The translations under genes were made by a program, and so were the position numbers. From Bacteroidales bacterium (lineage in GTDB: Bacteria; Bacteroidota; Bacteroidia; Bacteroidales; Muribaculaceae), in the NCBI GenBank assembly GCA_004555955.1, contig SFJG01000025.1:1-25887 (forward strand): 25,887 nucleotides of DNA. Direction: 5' to 3'. A model generated the notes under the pieces. It ran no database searches. It saw nothing but the letters and a program-made list of their open reading frames with translations, and had not been told where the DNA came from. Shown here in pieces: positions 7,515 to 16,000 of this stretch; the stretch's first letter is position 1; each line of letters starts with the position of its first letter.

Positions 7515-8219
7515 TTAGTCGCGACCGCCAAAGAAGCGGAGCAGATAAAGGAACAGGTTGATGAAGTCGAGGTATAGGCTGAGTGCGCCGAGAGTCGAAA
7601 CTTTGCTCAATGCTTCGGGCGTATCGGCATAAGCCACCATGTGCTTGATTTTCTGAGTATCCCAAGCCGTCAAACCGATGAAAATACCTACACCAACGAT
7701 GCTGATAATCCAGTCGAGTCGGCTGCTTGCCAAGAAGATGTTGACAACGATGCATACAAGCAGTCCGATAAGAGCCATCATCAGGATAGAGCCAAACTTC
7801 GAGAGGTCGGATTTGGTGGTGTAGCCGTAGATAGCCATTGCACCGAATACGCCGGCTGTAATCAAGAATGTTTGGAAGATTGACGTGCCTGTATAGACAA
7901 GAAAGATTGTCGAAAGGACAACGCCGTTAATGATAGCATAAAGGAAGAATAGCAGGTTTGCAGTCGTTGCGCTCAACTTATTTATTGCTCCCGAAACAGA
8001 GAACACGAGCACGATTTCTGCAATCAGCAGACCCCAGTATGCCCATGAATTTTGTAACATGAACATCAGAAACGTGCCGTTTAGCAATACGGCGAAAGAT
8101 GTAGCAGCCGTAACCAATAGTGCGAGGAACATGCGCATAAACACGCCACGCATAGCCTTAGCCACATTGCCTGCGTAAGCCACATCGGGCTGATAACTAA
8201 ATTGATTGTAATTTTCCAT
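7515..8219 (-). CDS. Bax inhibitor-1/YccA family membrane protein
   Basis: A 234-residue inner-membrane protein with about seven hydrophobic helices, the normal size and topology of the BI-1 (TMBIM) family. Two aspartates in the last helices, D187 (AWDTQKI) and D218 (LYLDFINLF), correspond to the pH-sensing aspartate pair described in the Bacillus BI-1 homologue YetJ, a calcium leak channel. The N-terminal 25 residues are polar and probably cytoplasmic. In bacteria this family has been linked to calcium leak and membrane quality control; here the role is inferred. It starts 51 bp downstream of argS on the same strand with no convincing promoter between, so co-transcription is likely. A terminator follows at 7469-7424. 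Confidence 0.93.
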   Translation of the reverse strand: MENYNQFSYQPDVAYAGNVAKAMRGVFMRMFLALLVTAATSFAVLLNGTFLMFMLQNSWAYWGLLIAEIVLVFSVSGAINKLSATTANLLFFLYAIINGVVLSTIFLVYTGTSIFQTFLITAGVFGAMAIYGYTTKSDLSKFGSILMMALIGLLVCIVVNIFLASSRLDWIISIVGVGIFIGLTAWDTQKIKHMVAYADTPEALSKVSTLGALSLYLDFINLFLYLLRFFGGRD

Positions 8220-8270
8220 AATCTAAACTGTTTTGTGTGTTATTGCTAACAAATAGTGTGCCGAAAATGT

Positions 8271-10067
8271 TTACATACGTTCCGGCACATCGATTCCGAG
8301 CATCCAGAAGGCGCGACGCACGGCGTTGCCGACAGCCTCCGACAAGTTGAGGCGGAATGCTCTGACGTTTTGGTCGCTCTCGCGCATTATCTGATAGTCG
8401 TGATAGAACTGGTTATACTCTTTAACCAGGTCGTATGCATAGTTCGCAATAAGCGCCGGGCTATAGTTTCGTCCGGCTTCGGCAACGATGTCGGCGAAGT
8501 CGGCAAGTCGCTGAATGAGGGCAATTTCCTTGTCGCCGAGCGTGACCTTTTCGGGGTCGAATGTGCGTTCGATGCCGGCTTCTGCGGCTTTGCGGAGCAC
8601 GGATTGAATGCGCGCGTAGGTGTATTGAATGAACGGACCTGTGTTGCCGTTGAAGTCGATGGATTCTTTCGGGTTGAACGTCATATTCTTGCGCGGGTCA
8701 ACCTTGAGGATGAAATATTTGAGTGCGCCGAGACCGATGATTTCTGCAATTTTGTCGGCCTCTCCTTGAGGCATGCCATCGAGTTTGCCGAGTTCTTCCG
8801 ATGTCTTTTTTGCATTATCGACCATTTCGTCCATAAGGTCGTCGGCATCGACAACTGTGCCTTCGCGCGACTTCATTTTGCCTTCCGGGAGTTCTACCAT
8901 GCCGTAAGAGAAGTGTACCAGGTCTTTACCCCACTTGAATCCGAGGCGGTCGAGAAGTAGCGAAAGAACCTGGAAGTGGTAGTTTTGCTCGTTGCCGACA
9001 ACGTAAATCATCTTGTCGATGGGATAGTCTTGGTAGCGGAGTTTCGCAGTGCCGATGTCTTGAGTCATATATACGGAAGTACCGTCGGAGCGGAGCAGCA
9101 GTTTGTGGTCGAGACCGGCATCGGTCAAGTCTGCCCAAACGGAGCCGTCTTCTTTGCGATACATAATGCCTTTTTCAAGACCTTCCAACACTTTCTCTTT
9201 GCCTTCGAGGTAGGTTTCGCTTTCGTAGTAAATCTTGTCGAAATCGACGCCCAAGCGCTTGTAAGTTTCGTCGAAGCCTGCGTAGACCCACGAGTTCATC
9301 GTGCGCCAGAGCGAGCGAATCTCTTCGTCGCCGGCTTCCCAGCGGCGCAACATGTCGCGCGCTTGCTGCATCAACGGCGAAGCGGCTTCGGCTTCTTCTT
9401 TGGTCATATTCGGATTTTTCTCCATCAGTTCAGCCACTTCGGCTTTGTAATGGCGGTCGAAAGCCACATAGTAGTCGCCGATGAGGTGGTCGCCTTTTTT
9501 GCCGACCGATTCCGGAGTGTCGCCGTTGCCCCATTTCTGCCAAGCGAGCATCGACTTGCAGATGTGGATGCCGCGGTCGTTGACGATGTTGGTCTTAACC
9601 ACCTTGTTGCCGTTGGCTTTGAGAATGCGCGACAGGCTGAATCCGAGCAGATTGTTGCGGATATGACCCAGGTGGAGTGGCTTGTTGGTGTTGGGCGATG
9701 AATATTCTATCATCACCAACGGGCTCTCGGGAGTTTCTTCCTTGAAACCATACTCTTTCATCAGGTAGAGGTGAGCGAACACCGTCAGCCAGAACTTCGG
9801 TTCTATCGTTATGTTAAGGAAGCCTTTGACAACGTTGTAGGTTTTGACAGCCTCGCAGTGTTCAACGAGGTAATCGCCGATTTCGGTAGCGGTAGCTTCC
9901 GGCGACTTCTTTGAGGCTCGCAAAAAAGGAAAAACGACAACGGTCAGGTTGCCTTCGAATTCTTTCTTCGTGGTTTGCGGCACGATTGTATCTGCCGCTA
10001 CATCTACGCCGTAGAGCGCCTTCAAGGCTTGCGCTGTAGATGCTGAGATGATGTTATCTATCGACAT
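8271..10067 (-). CDS. argS: Arginyl-tRNA synthetase
   Basis: A 598-residue class I synthetase that charges tRNA-Arg. The HIGH motif is HLGH (132-135) in SSPNTNKPLHLGHIRNN, the typical ArgS form, and GKMKSREGTVV takes the place of KMSKS. The N-terminal Arg-tRNA recognition domain (about 1-100) and the C-terminal DALR anticodon-binding domain (about 470-598, with QYTYARIQSVLRKA) are both present, so it looks complete. The ATG at 10067 follows a TAATTTTG promoter element by about 30 bp. The BI-1 family gene follows. Confidence 0.98.
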   Translation of the reverse strand: MSIDNIISASTAQALKALYGVDVAADTIVPQTTKKEFEGNLTVVVFPFLRASKKSPEATATEIGDYLVEHCEAVKTYNVVKGFLNITIEPKFWLTVFAHLYLMKEYGFKEETPESPLVMIEYSSPNTNKPLHLGHIRNNLLGFSLSRILKANGNKVVKTNIVNDRGIHICKSMLAWQKWGNGDTPESVGKKGDHLIGDYYVAFDRHYKAEVAELMEKNPNMTKEEAEAASPLMQQARDMLRRWEAGDEEIRSLWRTMNSWVYAGFDETYKRLGVDFDKIYYESETYLEGKEKVLEGLEKGIMYRKEDGSVWADLTDAGLDHKLLLRSDGTSVYMTQDIGTAKLRYQDYPIDKMIYVVGNEQNYHFQVLSLLLDRLGFKWGKDLVHFSYGMVELPEGKMKSREGTVVDADDLMDEMVDNAKKTSEELGKLDGMPQGEADKIAEIIGLGALKYFILKVDPRKNMTFNPKESIDFNGNTGPFIQYTYARIQSVLRKAAEAGIERTFDPEKVTLGDKEIALIQRLADFADIVAEAGRNYSPALIANYAYDLVKEYNQFYHDYQIMRESDQNVRAFRLNLSEAVGNAVRRAFWMLGIDVPERM

Positions 10068-10095
10068 ATCTTAATGTATATTGCATTTCAATCTA

Positions 10096-10122
10096 CAAAA
10101 TTAATACTTTTTTGTCAAACAA
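10096..10122 (-). promoter_or_regulatory. Probable argS promoter
   Basis: On the minus strand TAATTTTG (10103-10096) matches TAnnTTTG and lies 28 bp before the argS ATG. The nearest upstream TTG (10122-10120) gives a 16-nt spacer, shorter than ideal. The rest of the region between argS and the PepSY-like gene holds only the terminator listed next. Confidence 0.5.
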
Positions 10123-10168
10123 TCGGCGCTTTGGCGTGTTTATTTGCTTGTCAATCATCTATTGGCGC

Positions 10169-10196
10169 AAAAAAAGAGCACCGGGGACAGTGCTCT
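10169..10196 (-). terminator. Terminator after the PepSY-like gene
   Basis: AGAGCAC (10196-10190 on the minus strand) pairs with GTGCTCT (10181-10175) around an 8-nt loop, followed by seven T (10175-10169). It is 27 bp beyond the stop of the gene at 10223 and ends the VanZ/tamB/tamL/PepSY transcription unit. Confidence 0.88.
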
Positions 10197-10222
10197 AATG
10201 AAAAAACTCTTTTCTTGTTTAT

Positions 10223-10675
10223 CTAATTATCAATTTCGATAAGGTTGCAATTTTTGTCGAATTTCAGTTCGATTCGGGTTGATAGTTCGACTTCGTAACC
10301 ACGTTTGTCGCGGTCTATTTTGATAATTTTTGCCTCGGGATAGTTGTTCTGCACCAACTTGAGGATTTGTGCGGGCACGATTGCTGCCGGAACTTCCGGT
10401 CGGCACTCTACCTCTTTCCACTCGCCGCGACGGTCGAAGTCGACCGAGTTGCCGGACGAGAAGTTAACCTCATAAGTGTTGCCGGTCACTTCTTTGTCGA
10501 TGGTTACGAGGACGGGCTTTTCGGCGGTGAAATGTTTCTTGACGAAAGCCTGTGCCGCATTGGGCAAGTCTGTCAATTGAGCAGGTCGGTCGTTGCCTGC
10601 GCAAGCCGTGAATGCAATCATTACGCTAATTGCGAGCGTTGCGGGGATAGTTAAAAATTTATTTAATGCTTTCAT
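10223..10675 (-). CDS. PepSY-like (DUF2874-type) secreted protein
   Basis: A 150-residue protein with an N-terminal signal sequence (residues 1-25) ending in AFTAC, possibly a relaxed Bacteroidota lipobox. The mature part contains two repeats of the PepSY-like fold: residues about 35-85, with AAQAFVKKHF, TYEVNFSSG and VDFDRRGEWKEVE, and about 93-150, with ILKLVQNNYPEAKI, GYEVELS and LKFDKNCNLIEID. The helix-then-hairpin pattern is typical of the Bacteroidota family related to beta-lactamase-inhibitor folds; no molecular function is established. It starts 84 bp downstream of tamL on the same strand and is followed by a terminator. No clear consensus promoter is seen in the gap, so expression may be by read-through from tamL. 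Confidence 0.85.
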   Translation of the reverse strand: MKALNKFLTIPATLAISVMIAFTACAGNDRPAQLTDLPNAAQAFVKKHFTAEKPVLVTIDKEVTGNTYEVNFSSGNSVDFDRRGEWKEVECRPEVPAAIVPAQILKLVQNNYPEAKIIKIDRDKRGYEVELSTRIELKFDKNCNLIEIDN

Positions 10676-10759
10676 TGTGTTATTGTTTATAGTATAATAA
10701 CACTCGAAAGCGACGATTTGTTTATCTGCAAATAATTAAATATGGTTAAGGAACGCGCT

Positions 10760-13078
10760 CTAAAACGGATATCCGATTGCGAGGTTGAAAGCGAGGCTTT
10801 TGCGGAACGATTCCATGTTGTAGTATCCGGTTTTCGAGGTTTGATATGGCAGGTGTAGTCCGACGCCGAGGTCGCCGCGTATAACAATCATTCCCATATC
10901 GAAGCGCAGTCCGACGCCTGAGCAGAGCGCAAGGTCGCGGAAGAAGTCCGACGAGAGTTTAGCACCCGGGCGTTGCGGGTCGTCGGAGAGTAGCCAGATG
11001 TTGCCGGCGTCGACAAACAGGGCGCCTTTAAGCATCGAAATGATGGGGAATCGCCATTCCAAGTTGGCTTCGAAGCGGAACGTACCGGTTTGGTCGTAGT
11101 AGCCTGAGCCTGACGATACGGAGTGGTAGCTACCGGGGCCGATGCTACGCACGGCGAATGCTCGCAGTGAGTTTGCACCACCGACGTAGAACATTTCGGT
11201 GTAGGGCACTTCCTTGGAGTTGCCGTAGGCGTGTGCCGCGCCGACGAACAGACGTCCGACAAGGCGATTATCCGTGTTGCCTATGCGATGTGAATAGACC
11301 GTTTGAACTTGCGCTTTTATAAATTGCGAGAATGGCAAGCCGAAAAGGCGTTTGTCGCTGCCGGCGCCCGTCGCCGCCCAAATTCCCGACAGAACGTTTC
11401 CGCCTTCGACAATCGACGTTTGGAGCGTTAGCCGTCGGCGTGCCTCTCGGCGAGGTCCGAAGGTGCGGTCGTAGGTATATGTGTAAGCCATTTTGGCTAT
11501 GAATTGGTCTCGAAAACTGAGCGCAATGGCTTTGTTTTCTTCCATAGTTTGGTCGAACTGTGGCGTCGTGCTTAGTAGCTTGTTGTAGCTAATGTCGATG
11601 GGCGAAAATTGGTTTTTGGAGTATCGCGATGCCATCCATTCGTAGCCGAATCCGGTATTGATTTGCACCATCTTGAAGAAATGAGGGCGATTCATAATGT
11701 CGCCGCCAAGGTTGACACGAGTCCAACTAAGTTCTCGGCGCACGGTTTTCAAGAATTTGGGCGCAATCAGTCTGGGGAACGCCAATTCTGCATTCAGTCC
11801 GAATTCGTAGGAGTTGAAGTCGCTGCGGTTTTTCCCCGATTCGATTTTTCCGATTTGCCATTCGTATGCGAGGTCGGCTTTGATGGTGAGTCGTTCGGCG
11901 CCGCCGAAGAGGTTGCGATGAGCCACGGCAAACGACAAGCCCGGACCGAGATAACTATTTGATTTCGATGCAAGGTTGAGTTCGAGTTGCGTAGTCAAAG
12001 GCTTGTCGAAACGGCAGGTTATCCGAGCGTCGAGGGTGTCTGATTTTACGCTGTCGAGCGGTGTGAGGTCGAGCGCAACGGAGTTAAAAATGCCGAGTCG
12101 CGACAGGTAGGCTTGGGTGTTTGTGATTTGTCGCATTTTAACGACATCGCCGGTCTTGAAGGTGATGCACGAGGGGATGAGGTCGTGTCGGAGTTTCGCC
12201 GGACGCATGCAAACGACGTCGCCGCGTTTTGTATGAATGGTGTCGGGATACCCTTTTTCGTCATTGCGCAAGATGAGAGTCGATATGTTGCCGAAACGAT
12301 ATTTTCGAGTAGCCGGCTCAGTGACGTCGGGGCTGTAGACCAGTCGCAGAGCGATTCCGTCGGAGATTGTCGAATCAGCTTCGAAAGTAAGGAATTCGGG
12401 GCGGAAATAGTAGTATCCTTGATTGCGCAATCGGTTTGTTATGCGCGTACGGGCAATCGAGAGTGAGTCGACGCAGAACACTTCGCCGGGACGAATTGCG
12501 TTGTCGCGGCGGGCATAAGCGTTGACGAGAGAGTCGAGATGAGAGGTTGAGTCGGGCAGAAGTCGCAGTTCGGTGATGCGCTTGGGTGGGGCAACATTTA
12601 CGAAATAGTCGACGCGCGCTTTTTTGTGGTTCTTTTTGTTGTAAAGGAGTTCGTACGACGCCGAAGAGCCGAAATAACCGTTTCGGCTGAGCATTTCTTC
12701 AACCATCTTCATTCGCAGGTCCGGGCGTACGTCCGACATGAGCACGGGCTGTTCGGAGAATTTGCGGTAAATCCATCCTTTTAGGCCTTTTGCGTCATCT
12801 TGCCAGTGGTTGTAAATCCACAATCCGACAGGCATCGGCCAGCGTACGTAGGGCGAATATAGCGAATTGTTGGCGGGCACGTCGATGGTAGATTTAATGT
12901 TGTCGACCACACCTGATGGCACTTCGACGGTGTCGGGCACGTTGATTTTGAGGTGTTTCACGCCTGTGTAGAGCACTTCGTCGTCGGCGAGCCGGGAGGT
13001 GGTGTGGCACGAAGTCAGGGCTGCACAGAATGCTGTGCAGACAACAACTATCGACAATATGTGTTCTATTCGGGTCAT
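10760..13078 (-). CDS. tamL: TamL, BamA/TamA-family outer-membrane lipoprotein
   Basis: A 772-residue Omp85-family protein. It begins with a lipoprotein signal ending LTSC (C24), the feature that distinguishes the Bacteroidota TamL from proteobacterial TamA. POTRA-like segments occupy roughly residues 35-350, and the C-terminal about 400 residues form the 16-strand barrel, with the conserved GGANSLRAFAVRSIGPGSY (loop 6 RxF region) and a terminal phenylalanine (AIGYPF). It is predicted to work with TamB in outer-membrane protein insertion or lipid homeostasis. Its ATG overlaps the tamB stop (ATGA, 4 bp), indicating translational coupling. The pairing with tamB supports TamL rather than BamA. 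Confidence 0.92.
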   Translation of the reverse strand: MTRIEHILSIVVVCTAFCAALTSCHTTSRLADDEVLYTGVKHLKINVPDTVEVPSGVVDNIKSTIDVPANNSLYSPYVRWPMPVGLWIYNHWQDDAKGLKGWIYRKFSEQPVLMSDVRPDLRMKMVEEMLSRNGYFGSSASYELLYNKKNHKKARVDYFVNVAPPKRITELRLLPDSTSHLDSLVNAYARRDNAIRPGEVFCVDSLSIARTRITNRLRNQGYYYFRPEFLTFEADSTISDGIALRLVYSPDVTEPATRKYRFGNISTLILRNDEKGYPDTIHTKRGDVVCMRPAKLRHDLIPSCITFKTGDVVKMRQITNTQAYLSRLGIFNSVALDLTPLDSVKSDTLDARITCRFDKPLTTQLELNLASKSNSYLGPGLSFAVAHRNLFGGAERLTIKADLAYEWQIGKIESGKNRSDFNSYEFGLNAELAFPRLIAPKFLKTVRRELSWTRVNLGGDIMNRPHFFKMVQINTGFGYEWMASRYSKNQFSPIDISYNKLLSTTPQFDQTMEENKAIALSFRDQFIAKMAYTYTYDRTFGPRREARRRLTLQTSIVEGGNVLSGIWAATGAGSDKRLFGLPFSQFIKAQVQTVYSHRIGNTDNRLVGRLFVGAAHAYGNSKEVPYTEMFYVGGANSLRAFAVRSIGPGSYHSVSSGSGYYDQTGTFRFEANLEWRFPIISMLKGALFVDAGNIWLLSDDPQRPGAKLSSDFFRDLALCSGVGLRFDMGMIVIRGDLGVGLHLPYQTSKTGYYNMESFRKSLAFNLAIGYPF

Positions 13079-16000
13079 TTTTTGTCAGTATTTAGTGAAT
13101 CGAGTGTAACGGTTTGGCGGTCGTTCGCAGGCTGTTTGCGGCGCTTGAAAATGCGGAAAATGTCGCGAATCGACGAGATGTTGCGTTTCCAAACCAGACC
13201 GCCGCCCATCTCGGTGATTTCGCCTTCGAGGATGCTTTCGTACTCTGTTTTGCGATAGAGTTTGAAGGATGTAGTGCCGGATTTGTTGAGCTTATATTCG
13301 AACGAAACGTCTTGGAAGAGGTTTTGCTCGAGATTGTCTTGTGCGGATTCTCCGGTAGAGTAGTTTCCGCCCACGGAGATTACGAATCGGTCGTTAAAAC
13401 TCTTCGACACGCTGTACGACCAACTTGTCTCGGTCGATTTGTTGTCGCCCGTTGCTGTGTCGTATCGGTCGACGCCAAGGGAGAAGTCGACTCCCGGAAC
13501 GTTGTTCGAAATCCAGTTGTTGAGCGACTTTTGAAGGAATGAGTATGCCAAATTTTCGGCGGAGAGATTAGAGGCGGTTTTTGTCGATTCGCCGCTATAT
13601 GAGCCGTAGAGCAGGAGGTTCATGGCTTGCTGCGAGCGTTGTTCGGCGGTCATACCGCTCAACTCGTTGGCAACGGTCATATCGCCTTCGGTGGTCACGT
13701 CGAAGGTTATGCCGAGGTTCTTGAGCGAGCCGTCGACCTTGAGGGTTATGTCGAATGGAACCATCCGCGAACTTTCGTTAGATGTAATGTTTGCTTTGAC
13801 AGTGTTGATGGCTTTGACGTTGATTTGCGGGTTAAGCATATCGCCTGTCCACGACACGTCGGAGCCGTCGACGAAGTCGAACTTCTTCTCGCCAATCATT
13901 GGCACGTTGTAGCGCGCCATTCCGTCGGAGAGTACGTAGCGCCCGGTCATGCGGCTGTCGCCTTGGTAAGTCTGGTAGTAGTTGAGCGTGCCTGTGCCGT
14001 TGATTTGTACACGGTCTTTGCCGTCGGGCGACAGGTAGACGGCAAACTGTGCGTTCGGTTGGAGAGTTACGGTGGCATTGATGCGCATTGCAAAGGGTTG
14101 TTCGGCGACAGTATCGGTAGCTACGGTTTTGCCGTCGTCGGCAAATCGCACAAAGGTGACAACGTTGCTGCTTGCCGATTCCGCCAAGCTCTTGATGTCG
14201 GTTTGCATAAGATATGTGACGTTGCTTGCCGAGAGAATTGTCATATAGAGGTTGGCATTAAGGCGATTCGTGTAGCCTTGCAACGAGGCGTCGATATCGG
14301 CGTAGCATTTTCCGAACACTTCCGACGTGCCGGTCTTTTTGCCGTCGATGAGTTGCACGTTTTTGCCGCTAATCGTCAAGTCGGTATACATCTTGTTGAA
14401 TGGTAGCAGGTTGACGCTGCCATCGATTGTTAACGGGTTGCCTCCGGCGCCTTGCAGGTCGAAGCGGTCGAAGCGCAACACGCCGTTGTCGAAAGGTATG
14501 GCAACGGTGTCGAGGGTAAATTTTACGCCATACGATTTGAGAGCCACCGTCGACGAATCCAACTGCAAGTACCCGCCGAGTTGCGGATTGTCGAATGTTC
14601 CGTCGAATGTAATTCGGCTGTCGAGGTAACCGGTTAGTGCTATGGTGTTTTGCGGGAAGAACGCGTTGGCTACGGCGAGAGGCAGTCGTTGTGCGTCTAA
14701 CTTCATCTTATAGTAGGTCGTGTTGAGACTGTCGAGCATAACGCCACGAATCGTGCCGACGTTTTTGTCGTCGATGTTCAGCCCGATACGAGCGGCAATG
14801 TTGCCCGACTCTTCGACGTAGCCGGCGCGTGCATCAATGCCTATGTCGCCGATACGATACTTGCCACGGCGCAATTCGTCAATGTCGATTTTGCCGTTGC
14901 CCCATATGTATTTTTCGTTGTAGTTGAGTTTCATATTTGCATTAATCGTACCGTCGATTTCCGGTGCGAAAGGCGATAGCGACAACCAGTCTTTTATGCG
15001 AATACCTGCCATATCGACGTTGACGCCATTATGTTTGCTGTCCTTGCTGTCGGTGATGCTTATGTGGCTTCCGTCGGCTGTCGACGCTTGTAGATTCGCT
15101 CGTATCGACTTGTCGGAGAGGTTCATTTCGACAAAGTTGTCGGGATTGATTGTCCATTGCTTTGCGGCAATGGTGGGATTCTCCGGATAGAGGCTGAGTC
15201 GCAGCAGCGAATCCTCCATAGTGACTGATGCTCCAACGCTGAATCCGTCGACGCCCAGCCCGTTTTCTTGCGATAGGTATGCCGTGCAGCGGTTGCCCGC
15301 AATCGAGCCGCTCATGTTGGCATATTTGAAGAGTTTGGTGTTGTCGAGTGTGTTGCTTGTGCGCATATCCCAGAAGAGGCTGTCGTTGCGCGTGTAGCCG
15401 GAGAAACAAATCGAGTCGACGGTCACACCGCCGGAGGTTACGCCGAACGCATCGGCATCGAAGGTTATTTCGTCGTGTTTCGCCATGTCGATAACGAAAC
15501 TGCTATATTCCAGACCGGAGGCTTTGAGATATTGTGCCATGATGTTGCTTTGTGCGGCTGTGCCTTTGAGGTTGAATCGCGGCATGGCGTTTTTGAGTTC
15601 GGCAACGTCTACGCGGCGGCTGTCGATGGCTTGTGTTAAGGTCTCTACGCAGCCGCCAAAGGCGTCGAGCCAAGCCAAAAGTCCGGATGCCGAAGTGAAA
15701 CTCAGGTCGAGGTCGCCGTTGCGAAGCGCGATGTCGGTATTTTCGGGCGACGAATCGAAGTTGAGGTTAAGTTGGTCGATTTCGAATTCGTCGGAGCCAA
15801 CGTTGAGGCGTACGTCGCTGAAATCCGTTTTTCCGCTATAACGCTCTTGCGCAACGTCGGCGAGCAAGTCGGCGCTTATCGACAGCCTTCCGCCAAATGG
15901 TGTCGGCGTAAGTCCTAACATCATCAAGTCGATGTCGTTGAGGTTGCTTTCCAGTTTTATGTCGTAAACGTCCGGAGCTATCGAGCCGGTGAGCGACAGG

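Noticed and set aside
7111..7561. Open frames across the rnpB region
   Set aside because: The bases are explained by RNase P RNA structure and the adjacent terminator; the frames have no conserved protein features.
8976..9701. 241-codon open frame antisense to argS (and another at 8256-8960)
   Set aside because: argS is complete and conserved on the minus strand; the antisense frames lack domain features and are compositional shadows.
13627..14406. 259-codon open frame antisense to tamB
   Set aside because: It falls within the conserved DUF490 region of tamB and has no family resemblance.
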